Shown one piece after another: positions 28,945-38,000 of a stretch of 64,000 bases of DNA; within the stretch, counting starts at the first letter, position 1, and each line of letters opens with the position of its first letter. The stretch spans positions 5,270,001-5,334,000 of the forward strand of contig OZ243976.1 of the NCBI GenBank assembly GCA_965214795.1, in the 5' to 3' direction. Under the pieces are notes generated by a model that made no database searches, was not told where the DNA came from, and saw only the letters and a program-made list of their open reading frames with translations. The stretch comes from JAJDXW01 sp965214795. Its GTDB lineage: Bacteria; Pseudomonadota; Gammaproteobacteria; HK1. The position numbers and the translations under genes are program-made.

Positions 28945-30201
28945 GAGCCAGGGCATCCGGGTCGATCTTGCGAACGCCGCCGCGAGGAGGACGAGCCGGC
29001 AGGCCATGCCCAAGGCCAGCCCCCAGGCCGCGGCGGCGACGCCGACCACGGGATAGAGCAGGGGAATCGCAAGGAGATTCGCCGCCACTCCCAGCGAGAC
29101 CGCCCAGGAAACGACGCCCGGTCGGTCGATAGCCCTGAAGTAGGTTCCGAGTATGCCGGCGCAGGCGCAGGCGAGCACTCCCGGGGCGAGGACCCACAGC
29201 AGCGGCACCGCCGGCAGGAATGCCTCGGAAAAGAGGATCCGGACCAACGGCGCGCCGATCGCGAGCACGGCAAGACTCGCGGCCGCCGTGCCGCACGACA
29301 CGACCCGCAGGCACAGCGCCGTCAGTTCGGGGCGGCCACTGCCCGCGATACGAGGCAGCAGCGCATTGCCGACCGCGTCGGAGAACATTTTCAGCCGGAG
29401 CATGAGCGCGCTCGCGACGGCGAACAGGCCGATTTCCGACGGGCTCGCGAACAGCCCGAGGACAAGAACCCCCGCGGTCATCTCCAGTGCGCTGCCGATG
29501 CCCGCAGGATGGAACCGCAGGCCGTAGCCGACGATTCGCGCGGAGACGGCGCGGAACGGATGGGTCGGAACCAGACCGTGACGCCGCCGCAGGCGCCACA
29601 GGCACCAAGCCACGGTGCAGCCGTACGCGGCGGCGACCGCCGCCAGGGCGCTCTCCACCGTGAGCCTCCCAACCCAGGCGAGGACCAGCAGAACGAGGAT
29701 GTTCACAACGACATTCAGCAGGGCCAACGCCGCAAAAAACCCGAAGCGCCGAAGCGCGGTGAGCAGACGCTCCATGGCGCTCGAGAACGCCATGACGGGA
29801 ACCAGGGCGAGCGCCAGGTAGAAGGAACGCCTGTCCGCCTGCTGGAAGAAAGTCATTTCGCTATGGACGAACGGTATCGTCAGTGCGACGGCCAGCGCCC
29901 CGCCGACGAGACAGATCGCCAGGGTGGCGCCGACGCCTTCCGAGATGGTCGCCTGTTTCGTCGCGACGAAATATTGCGCGCCCTCCCGGCCCCCCGGCGT
30001 GAAGAGCACACTGAGAAAGCCTGCGAACGCTGCGCACAGGGCGAAGCTGCCGCGCCCTTCCGGCAACAGCATCCAGGCCAGAAGACTCTGGATCGCGATG
30101 CCGAAGACGACCCTGCCGCTCTGGGCCGCGAATACGGTGGCTGCATCCCGCCCGCCGGTGGCGCCCGAGCTTGACGGCGTATCCAACTTTGCCGGTTTCA
30201 T
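28870..30201 (-). CDS. Wzx-like polysaccharide flippase (MOP/MATE exporter fold)
   Basis: A 443-residue integral membrane protein with some twelve to fourteen hydrophobic helices and the Wzx layout: an early GRVVFGIAIQSLLAWMLLP segment, GREGAQYFVATKQ, and in the C-terminal half APGVLACACAGILGTYFRAIDR. It should flip undecaprenyl-linked glycan units across the inner membrane. ATG 30201 is 24 bp after the last glycosyltransferase stop; the long upstream frame is read-through of that gene in another frame. The 3' end overlaps asnB. Confidence 0.88.
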   Translation of the reverse strand: MKPAKLDTPSSSGATGGRDAATVFAAQSGRVVFGIAIQSLLAWMLLPEGRGSFALCAAFAGFLSVLFTPGGREGAQYFVATKQATISEGVGATLAICLVGGALAVALTIPFVHSEMTFFQQADRRSFYLALALVPVMAFSSAMERLLTALRRFGFFAALALLNVVVNILVLLVLAWVGRLTVESALAAVAAAYGCTVAWCLWRLRRRHGLVPTHPFRAVSARIVGYGLRFHPAGIGSALEMTAGVLVLGLFASPSEIGLFAVASALMLRLKMFSDAVGNALLPRIAGSGRPELTALCLRVVSCGTAAASLAVLAIGAPLVRILFSEAFLPAVPLLWVLAPGVLACACAGILGTYFRAIDRPGVVSWAVSLGVAANLLAIPLLYPVVGVAAAAWGLALGMACRLVLLAAAFARSTRMPWLSIWLPRPGDAVFAWRAFRAALGGG

Positions 30202-30224
30202 GATCTCGTCGGACCGAAGACGGC

Positions 30225-31496
30225 TCAGTGCGGCCTGGAGATTCGGCGCTCCCTCAACAGCTTCTCGAACAGCGCCTCGTAGGCATCGGCGGTCTTCTCG
30301 AGTGAGAAGTCGGCGGCGCGCGTGCGCAGCGCTTCCGCTGTCGGCGTCTCGCCGCGCAACGCCGCGACCAGCGCCCGCGCCAGGGCCGGCGCATCGCCCA
30401 CCGGCGGCAGCTCGCCCCACTGCCCCAATATCTCGCGCGGGCCGTAGGGCGTGTCGGTGCTGACCACCGGCGTGCCGCAGGCCAGCGCCTCCAGGACCAC
30501 CGTCGGCAGGCCCTCCCAGCGCGAGGACAGCGCGAGCAACCCGGCCCGCCGCATGTAGCGGTACGGGTTCTCGTCGAAGTCCACGAAGCCGAGGTCTTCC
30601 TCCGCGCCATAGCCCCGCGCCAGGGACCGCAGCCTTTCCCGGTAGGGGGCCGAGAGCTTGCCGAGGATGACCAGCCGCGCGTTGGCCTCGCGCCGCGCCA
30701 GCCCGAACGCCTCCACCAGGGTGGGGTGGTTCTTCTGCGGCGTCTCGCGCCCGACGCTCAGGACCACCGGCGGCTCCCCGCCCGCGAACCAGGGGTGCGC
30801 CACCTCCTCCCGCGCCAGTCGGTCGATGCTGTCGATGAGTATGCCGTTGTAGATGACCCGGATGCGGTCGGCGTCTAGCCCCAGGGATCGTTGCACGGAC
30901 TCGCCGACGCCCCCGGACACCGCCACCACCGCGTCGGCCAGGGGATAGAGCGTCCGGGCAGCGGTCAGCCATTGCGGCGCATACTCGGCGGCGACATTGT
31001 TGCGCACCGTGACCACCACCGGAACGGCCCGGCCCGTCAGCTCCGCGGCGCAGACCGCGACGGCGTTGGAACCCTGCAGCGCCGACACCACGAGATGAGG
31101 ATCCGCCCCGCGGACGTAGCGGGCGAGAATATGCGCGTAGGGATAGACGGAGCGCAGGCCCCCGCCGCGTATCACGGGTATTCCGGGGAACTTCCGGACG
31201 AGAGCCAGCCACGCCCGCGCGGCCCCGGCGGGATTGACGGTCATCGCCTTCACCTCGACTTCCAAGCGCTGCACCGCCCGCAGGAGTTTCCTGTCGGTGC
31301 CGGGAAGCCGCGCCCGGTAAATGCGCATCCCGTGGGGAATCACGGCCCGGTAGTCTCCGGTGAACCGGGGGACCACCAGGTCCGCCCGGTGCCCGCGCGC
31401 CATGAGCGCCCGCGCCAGGTTGAGTGTATTGCGCTCCACGCCGCCGCCGTCCAGGTTGGTCAGCATGAAGCCGACGTGGAGCCTGTCCGGCCTCAT
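30225..31496 (-). CDS. glycosyltransferase family 4, copy 1 (promoter-distal)
   Basis: A 423-residue GT-B fold enzyme, predicted to add a sugar to a lipid-linked glycan. The N-terminal acceptor domain starts HVGFMLTNLDGGGVERNTL; the donor domain has VLSVGRETPQKNHPTLVEA and the EX7E-type block RWEGLPTVVLEALACGTPVV. ATG 31496 overlaps the previous stop as ATGA. Its C-terminal half is very close to copies 2 and 3, while residues about 60-200 differ more. Confidence 0.9.
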   Translation of the reverse strand: MRPDRLHVGFMLTNLDGGGVERNTLNLARALMARGHRADLVVPRFTGDYRAVIPHGMRIYRARLPGTDRKLLRAVQRLEVEVKAMTVNPAGAARAWLALVRKFPGIPVIRGGGLRSVYPYAHILARYVRGADPHLVVSALQGSNAVAVCAAELTGRAVPVVVTVRNNVAAEYAPQWLTAARTLYPLADAVVAVSGGVGESVQRSLGLDADRIRVIYNGILIDSIDRLAREEVAHPWFAGGEPPVVLSVGRETPQKNHPTLVEAFGLARREANARLVILGKLSAPYRERLRSLARGYGAEEDLGFVDFDENPYRYMRRAGLLALSSRWEGLPTVVLEALACGTPVVSTDTPYGPREILGQWGELPPVGDAPALARALVAALRGETPTAEALRTRAADFSLEKTADAYEALFEKLLRERRISRPH

Positions 31497-32743
31497 CGCG
31501 CGCACTCCCCCGCCAGCTTCCCGAACAGCGCGGCATAGGCGTCAGCGGTCTTCTCAAGCGAGAAATCGGCGGCGCGCGCCCGCAGCGCCTCCGCCGTCGG
31601 CCTCTCGCCGCGCAATGCCCCGACCAGCGCCCGCGCCAGCGCGGGCGCGTCGCCTACCGGCGGCAGGTCGCCCCAACACCCCAGGATTTCGCGTGGACCA
31701 TAAGGCGCGTCGGTGCTGACCACCGGCGTGCCGCAGGCCAGCGCCTCGATAATCACCATCCCCAAGCCCTCCCAGCGCGAGGAGAGCGCGAGCAGCGCCG
31801 CGCGCCTCATGTAGCGGTACGGGTTCTCGTCGAAGTCCACGAAGCCGAGGTCATCTTCCACTCCGTACCTCTGCGCCACGGACTTGAGCCTTGCCCGGTA
31901 GGGCGCCGAGTGCTTGCCGAGAATGACCAGCCGCGCGTCCGCCTCGCGCCGCGCCAGCCCGAACGCCTCCACCAGGGTGGGGTGGTCCTTCTGGGGCGCC
32001 TCGCGCCCGACGCTCAGGACCACCGGCGGCTCGCCGTCCTCGAACCAGGGATGCGCCACCTCCTCCCGCGCCAGCCGTCCTATGCTGTCGATGGGTATGC
32101 CGTTGTAGATGACGTGAACGCGTCCGGCGTCGAGCCCCAAGGAGCGTTGCACGGACTCGCCGACGCCCCCGGATATCGCCACCACGGCGTCGGCCAGAGG
32201 ATAGAGCGTCCGGGCGGTGGCCAGCCACTCCGGCGCATAGTCGGCGGCGACGTTGATGCGCACCGTGACCACCACCGGAACGGCCCGGCCGGTCAGCTCC
32301 GCGGCGCAGACCGCGGCGGCGTCGGCGCCCGACAATGCTGATACCAGCACATCGGGACGCGCCTCGCGAACGTACCTCGCGATCATGTACGCGTAAGCAA
32401 CGACACGGTAACGTCTTCGAACGGGCGGGTTGAGCCCCTTCCGGGCGAGAGCCAGCCACGCCCGCGCGACCCCGAGGGGGTTGACGGTCACCGGTTCCAC
32501 CTCGACTCCCGACCGCTGCACCGCCCGCAGGAGTTTCCTGTCGGTACCGGGTATCCGCGCCCGCCGGACACGCATTCCGCCGGGGACCGCCGCCCGGTAG
32601 TCTCCCGCGAGGCAGGGGATGACCAGGTCCGCCCGATGTCCGCGGTCGATGAGCGCCCCCGCCAGGCGGAGAGTGCTGTGCTCCGCCCCGCCGCCGTTCA
32701 GGCTGGTGAGCAGGAAGCCGACATGAAGCCTGTCCGGCCTCAC
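31493..32743 (-). CDS. glycosyltransferase family 4, copy 2
   Basis: A 416-residue paralogue of the flanking two genes. It starts at GTG 32743, overlapping the upstream stop as GTGA, and begins RPDRLHVGFLLTSLNGGGAEH. It has a distinct acceptor-side region (KGLNPPVRRRYRVVAYAYMI) where the others read differently. In the donor domain one site departs from its sisters: RWEGLGMVIIEALACGTP, with GMV for PTV. Same predicted role in O-unit assembly; the different acceptor regions suggest different linkages or acceptors. Confidence 0.9.
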   Translation of the reverse strand: MRPDRLHVGFLLTSLNGGGAEHSTLRLAGALIDRGHRADLVIPCLAGDYRAAVPGGMRVRRARIPGTDRKLLRAVQRSGVEVEPVTVNPLGVARAWLALARKGLNPPVRRRYRVVAYAYMIARYVREARPDVLVSALSGADAAAVCAAELTGRAVPVVVTVRINVAADYAPEWLATARTLYPLADAVVAISGGVGESVQRSLGLDAGRVHVIYNGIPIDSIGRLAREEVAHPWFEDGEPPVVLSVGREAPQKDHPTLVEAFGLARREADARLVILGKHSAPYRARLKSVAQRYGVEDDLGFVDFDENPYRYMRRAALLALSSRWEGLGMVIIEALACGTPVVSTDAPYGPREILGCWGDLPPVGDAPALARALVGALRGERPTAEALRARAADFSLEKTADAYAALFGKLAGECAR

Positions 32744-33990
32744 CGTGCGCGCCTCCGCAGCAGCTCCTTGAACAGCGACTCGTAGGCGTCGGCGGTCTTT
32801 TCGGGGGAGAAGTCGGCAGCGCGCGCCCGCAGCGCCTCCGCCGTCGGCCTCTCGCCGCGCAATGCCCCGACCAGCGCCCGCGCCAGCGCGGGCGCGTCGC
32901 CCACCGGCGGCAGGTCGCCCCAACGCCCCAGGATTTCGCGTGGGCCATAAGGCGCGTTGGTGCTGACCACCGGCGTGCCGCAGGCCAGCGCCTCGATAAT
33001 CACCGTCGGCAGACCCTCCCAGCGCGAGGAGAGCGCGAGCAGCGCCGCGCGCCTCATGTAGCGGTACGGGTTCTCGTCGAAGTCCACGAAGCCGAGGTCA
33101 TCTTCCACTCCGTACCTCTGCGCCACGGACTTGAGCCTTGCCCGGTAGGGCGCCGAGTGCTTGCCGAGGATGACCAGCCGCGCGTTGGCCTCGCGCCGCG
33201 CCAGCCCGAACGCCTCCACCAGGATGGGGTGGTCCTTCTGGGGCGCCTCGCGCCCGACGCTCAGGACCACCGGCGGTCTGCCGTCCTCGAACCAGGGATG
33301 CGCCACCTCCTCCCGCGCCAGCCGTCCTATGCTGTCGATGGGTACGCCGTTGTAGATGACGTGAACGTGCCCGGCGTCGAGCCCCAAGGAGCGTTGCACG
33401 GACTCGCCGACGCCCCCGGACACCGCCACCACGGCGTCGGCCAGAGGATAGAGCGTCCGGGCGGCGGCCAGCCACTCCGGCGCAAAGTCGGCGGCGACGT
33501 TGTTACCCACTCTGACCACCACCGGAACAGCCCGGCCGGTCAGCTCCGCGGCGCAGACCGCGGCGGCGGCGACGTCCCGCTGCCCCGATACCAGCACATG
33601 GGGACGCGCCTCGCGGAGGTAACGGTTCAGAATGTGGACCGAAGCATAGAGGGAACGCTTGCGCCGGACCCGTACGCCAGGGTGCTTCCAGGCGAGAGCC
33701 AGCCACGCCCGCGCGACCCCGACGGGGTTGACGGTCATCGCTTCCACCTCGATTCCCGCCCGACGTACCTCCCGCAGGAATGTCCTGTCGGTGTGAGGAA
33801 ACCGCCCACGATACAGGCGTGCGCCGCGGGGAATCGCGGCCCGGTAGTCTCCCGCGAGGCAGGGGATGACCAGGTCCGCCCGGTGCCCGCGCGCGATGAG
33901 CACCCGAGCCAGGCCGAGCGTATTGCGCTCCGCCCCGCCGCCGGCCAAGTTGGTCAGCATGAAGCCGACATGGAGCCTGCCGCCGGCCAC
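32740..33990 (-). CDS. glycosyltransferase family 4, copy 3 (promoter-proximal)
   Basis: A 416-residue GT4 enzyme starting GGRLHVGFMLTNLAGGGAERN. The middle region carries KHPGVRVRRKRSLYASVHIL, specific to this copy. From about residue 240 it is nearly identical to copy 2 (SVGREAPQKDHP, APYRARLKSVAQRYGVEDDL). It is the first of the four-gene run to the flippase. Only 30 bp separate its start from the ligase remnant upstream, so the promoter probably lies further up. Confidence 0.9.
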   Translation of the reverse strand: MAGGRLHVGFMLTNLAGGGAERNTLGLARVLIARGHRADLVIPCLAGDYRAAIPRGARLYRGRFPHTDRTFLREVRRAGIEVEAMTVNPVGVARAWLALAWKHPGVRVRRKRSLYASVHILNRYLREARPHVLVSGQRDVAAAAVCAAELTGRAVPVVVRVGNNVAADFAPEWLAAARTLYPLADAVVAVSGGVGESVQRSLGLDAGHVHVIYNGVPIDSIGRLAREEVAHPWFEDGRPPVVLSVGREAPQKDHPILVEAFGLARREANARLVILGKHSAPYRARLKSVAQRYGVEDDLGFVDFDENPYRYMRRAALLALSSRWEGLPTVIIEALACGTPVVSTNAPYGPREILGRWGDLPPVGDAPALARALVGALRGERPTAEALRARAADFSPEKTADAYESLFKELLRRRAR

Positions 33991-34020
33991 CGGTCACGCC
34001 TTCGCAGAACGGCCGCCGCC

Positions 34021-34256
34021 CTACGCCGCCGCCCCTGTCGCGGCGCTCAGCCCGGCCAGAAACATGAACGCCTCGATCTTGAGCAGATTCCGGGAACTCA
34101 TGCAGTACAGGGTGATGACGAGGACCCAGGCCACGGTCGCATCCCGGGCAACCGACTTCGGCGCGGCCCATTGCGCACGCAGCAGCAGGACAATGGCGGA
34201 CAGAAACAGCGGCAGAGGGACGATGCCGGGCTCTCCCGGTAATGCAATGCACGTTT
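34021..34256 (-). pseudogene. 3' remnant of an O-antigen ligase gene
   Basis: On the minus strand a frame reads GEPGIVPLPLFLSAIVLLLR, then ARDATVAWVLVITLYCMSS and IEAFMFLAGLSAATGAAA before a stop at 34021. This is the last 80 residues or so of the ligases at 35-47 kb. Similarity begins at the HNLYLTLLG position and nothing upstream survives. Where the 35 kb gene has CAG (Gln), this copy has TAG, and the DNA similarity continues past that stop. Confidence 0.85.
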
Positions 34257-34370
34257 GGTAGTGGACCGGCGAGGCCGAACAAGCGGGATTGTAGATCCGG
34301 TCGACCTCGACATAAAGCGGAAACGTGATCTCGTGCCGGATGGCCTCGAAATTCGGATGCGACAGTGCGG

Positions 34371-34988
34371 CTACCCCTTCGCTTCGTCGAACAGGGCCGT
34401 CACGTTGGCGGCGAATCCATCCAGCCGCGGCGAGGTCGCCGTGTCGCCGCGCGCGAACACCCCGTGCTCGACGTAGGCGCCCTCGGTGAGGGTCAGCACC
34501 GTGACGGTCTCGAAGCGGGGATCGGCGATCCAGTACTCGGGGATCCCCGCCTCGGCGTAGTCGGCCTGTTTGGTGACCAGATCCCGGGCCGGGTCGTCCG
34601 GGCTGACCACCTCCACCGCCAAGTCCGCGCCGAGCCAGAAGCGGGGCTGGTTCCGCGGGTCCGAGCGGTCGCGGAGCGCCGCCAGGTCCGGCTCGCGGTA
34701 CTTGCCCTCGCGGATGCGCACTCGCAGCCCCGCGAACAGGACGATCCCGCCGCGCGGCTTGAGGTACGTCTTGAACAGGTCATTGAGGAACGAAAGGATG
34801 ACTTGGTGCGCGATGGTGGGCATGGGCAGTTCCTCGACGCGGCCGTCGGTGAACTCGACCAGGCGGCGGCTTCGGTCCGTGAGCCAGAGGTATTGCTCGT
34901 CGCTCCAGCAGCCCTGGGGCGGCATCGTGTCGCACAGGAGGGCGTTCAGGGCGTCCTGGGAGGTCGTTGCAGTCGTTGCGTGGGTCAT
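34371..34988 (-). CDS. Uma2-family (DUF820) PD-(D/E)XK protein
   Basis: A 205-residue complete Uma2 domain without tail. Features: LVEFTDGRVEELPMPTIAHQ, REPDLAALRDR with the first acidic residue, DLAVEVVSPDDPARDLVTK with the E and K of the core, and DYAEAGIPEYWIADPRFETV. It is a separate subfamily from the 48-56 kb set. It is placed between an intact ligase and a ligase remnant, 36 bp after the ligase stop in the same direction, so it could be co-transcribed. Role unknown. Confidence 0.88.
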   Translation of the reverse strand: MTHATTATTSQDALNALLCDTMPPQGCWSDEQYLWLTDRSRRLVEFTDGRVEELPMPTIAHQVILSFLNDLFKTYLKPRGGIVLFAGLRVRIREGKYREPDLAALRDRSDPRNQPRFWLGADLAVEVVSPDDPARDLVTKQADYAEAGIPEYWIADPRFETVTVLTLTEGAYVEHGVFARGDTATSPRLDGFAANVTALFDEAKG

Positions 34989-35024
34989 GGAATCATCCTG
35001 GGTCGGGCGGGAAGAGTGCGGGTT

Positions 35025-38000
35025 TCAGGATCCGCCCGCCAAACCAGACGGACGCCGGCCGCCGCCCTGCGCCGCCGCGCCTATCGCGACGCTCAACCCG
35101 GCCAGAAACATGAACGCCTCGATCTTGAGCAGACTCTGGAAGGGCATGCAGTACAGGGCGATGACGATGACCAAGGCCACGGTCGCATCCCGAGCGAGCG
35201 ACCTCGGCGCGCCCCATTGCGCACGCAGCAGCAGGACAATGGCGGACAGAAACAGCGCTAGAGGGACGATGCCGGCATCTCCCAGCAAGGTCAGGTACAG
35301 ATTGTGAGTACCCAGCGGCATGCCGTGATGTCCGATGGGGGCGCCGTCCATGTGTTTCAGCGCCCCCAGACCGTGACCGAAGACGGGCGCTTCCATCGCC
35401 TTCCGGAAGCCCAGTCTCCAGAGCAGCAGTCTGTCCCACGCCAGGGCGGCACAGACGAAGCCGTCATCGATATCATGGCTGTGCAGATCGTGCGGCTCCC
35501 ACGGCATGCAGCCGTCGAGATCGTTGCCGGCGACGGCCAGGGAAAGATGCTTGATCCCGGCCAGTTCGGGCGGGATGGAGCCGGTGAGACGGTTGTCGGC
35601 CAGCCACAGTGGCCCGAGATTCAACAGATTGGCGACCTCGGGCGGGATCGGGCCGGTCAGGCGATTGCCGTCGAGCGACAGCATCTCAAGACGGGTCAGC
35701 CTCCCCAGTTCCGGCGGGATGGGCCCGGTGAGTCGGTTGCCGTCGAGCCGCAGGAACCGGAGATGGCTCAGCTCGCCCAGCTCCGGGGGGATGCGCCCGC
35801 TCAGGTTCATGTCCCGCAAGTCCAGTGCGAAGACGCGACCCCCTCTCCCAATGGTGACGCCCTGCCAGGACGCGACGGGGCGAGCGTAGCTCCAGTTCAG
35901 CACTGCGTCGCCGGCCAGGATGTCGCGCATGCGCATCAGACGCGCGCCGTCTTCGAACAGGCCTGGTTTGGTCCGGGGCGAAGACTCGCAGAGCAGATCG
36001 GCCGAATCCGGATCGTTGTGCCGTACCTGCGCCGCACGCGCTGTAGCCGGGACGCAGTCGGCAAACGCGTTGCCGCCCAGACGGAGGACCACAGGGCGGG
36101 TCAAACGGCCAAGCATCTTCCGGATTCTTCCGCTTAGACGATTATTCTCGAGCCGCAGCTCTTCCAGATGCGTCAGGCTGCCAAGCTGCGGATGAACGTT
36201 GCCCGTCAGGACGTTGTCCTCCAGCGTGAGCACCCGCAGGTTGGCCAGAGTGGTCAATTCCCACGGGATACGGCCGGTGAGCTCGTTGCCGCCAAGACGC
36301 AGTGAAACGAGCGCCTGCAACCCGCCCAGTTCCCGCGGGATCTCGCCGGTCAGCGCGTTGTTCTCCAGCACCAGTGTCAGCAGTCCGGTCAGGGCGCCCA
36401 GCGCAGGCGGGATCGATCCCGCCAGCCGGTTGTCGCCAAGACGCAGAACGGCAAGGGCGTCCAGAGCCGACAGCTCCGCGGGGATCCGCCCGTTCAGTCC
36501 CATGTGCGACAGATCCAGGGTGATGACGCGCGGCCCTTCCGCGGCCTCGCTGGCGATGGGGGGAGTGCCGACGGTGACGCCCCGCCAATAGCCGATGGGG
36601 ACCGTGTCGCTCCAGTTCAGCTCGACATCGCCGGCCAGCACGTCCCGGGCGACCAGCAACGTGGCGCAGTCGTCATGCAGGCGCGAAGTTGGTGCCAGGG
36701 TGGGCTGGCAGTGCAGGTTCCGGTCGAAAACCCGACCGCGGTCGCGACCCTGCGCCGGCAATTCGCCAGCCGCCTCGTCATCATCCAGGCGCAACGCGGC
36801 CAGCTCGGGCAGCGCGGCCACCGGGGGCGGCACGGGGCCGATCAGACGGTTCCCGTGCAGCCACAGGTCGGTGAGCCTCGACAGCTTGCCCAGCTCCGGC
36901 GGGATGGAACCGGCCAACAGGTTGCCGTGCAACGCCAGCACGCGCAGATCGACGAGGTTGCCGAGCTCGGGCGGGATGGCGCCGGCAAGCCGGTTGCGGC
37001 CCAGGCGAAGAGAGACGAGCCCGGTGAGCCGCCCCAACTCCACGGGGATGCGTCCGTTCAACCCCATTCGCGTCAGGTCCAGCGCCGTCACGCGGCCACG
37101 TGAACGGCCCACGGCCACCCCCTGCCAGTCGTCGACCGGCACATCGCGGCGCCAGTTGAGTGGCGCATCCCCGGCGAGAGCGTCCCTCACCCCCAACAAG
37201 AGGGTGCAATCGGCGAGCAGCCCGGGATCGGCTTTCCCCGGCCGGCAGAAAACTGGCGTGTCGAGGTCATGATCGGCAATCGCGTGGAGCGCTGGCGGGA
37301 AGGGCCGGTCAAGGTCGTTGCCGGCGAGACGCAGGAGGGAGAGACTGTCCAGTGCTTCCAGCTCCAGCGGGATGGGGCCGGTGAGCCGGTTGTGGCTCAG
37401 GTCCAGAGCGACGAGGCCGCCCAATTCTCCCAGCTCCGAAAACAGGCGCCCGTTCAGTCCCGCGCGCGGCAGTTCCAGGGCGGTCACGCGTTGCGGCGGA
37501 CCGCCGATGGTGACGCCCTGCCAGAACTCGATGGGGACGTCCGCGCTCCAGTTGAGCTGCGCGTCGCCGGCCAGCATGTCCTTGGCCGCCAGCAGAAGGG
37601 CGCAGTCGGCTTGCAGATCGGAAGCGACGCCGGAGGCGGGTCGACAGAACAGGCGCCTTACCGCATCCGGGTGATCCTCGTTCGTGCGGCGGACCGCTGC
37701 ATGCGCCGCCTGAGCGATGCCGACCGGGCGACCTCGGCGCAGATCGTCCCGATCGAGGTCGTGACTGTCGATCCGGTAGAGACGCCGCGGGTAGGGACGG
37801 TCCAGATCGTTGCCGTAGAGGCGCAAGAAGGACAGATTGTCCAGTCCTTCCAGTTCCGGCGGCACGGGGCCGGTCAGGCCGTCGTTCTTCAGCCACAACT
37901 CCCTGAGATGCGACAGGTTCCCCAGCTCCGGCGGAATCGGGCCGCTCAAGGCGTTGAAGGAGAGCGTCAGGATCTCCAGGCCGGTCAGCTCCCCCAGCTC

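Noticed and set aside
28870..31557. A single 895-residue protein joining a glycosyltransferase and the flippase
   Set aside because: The first half is the glycosyltransferase gene read out of frame; the real flippase starts at ATG 30201.
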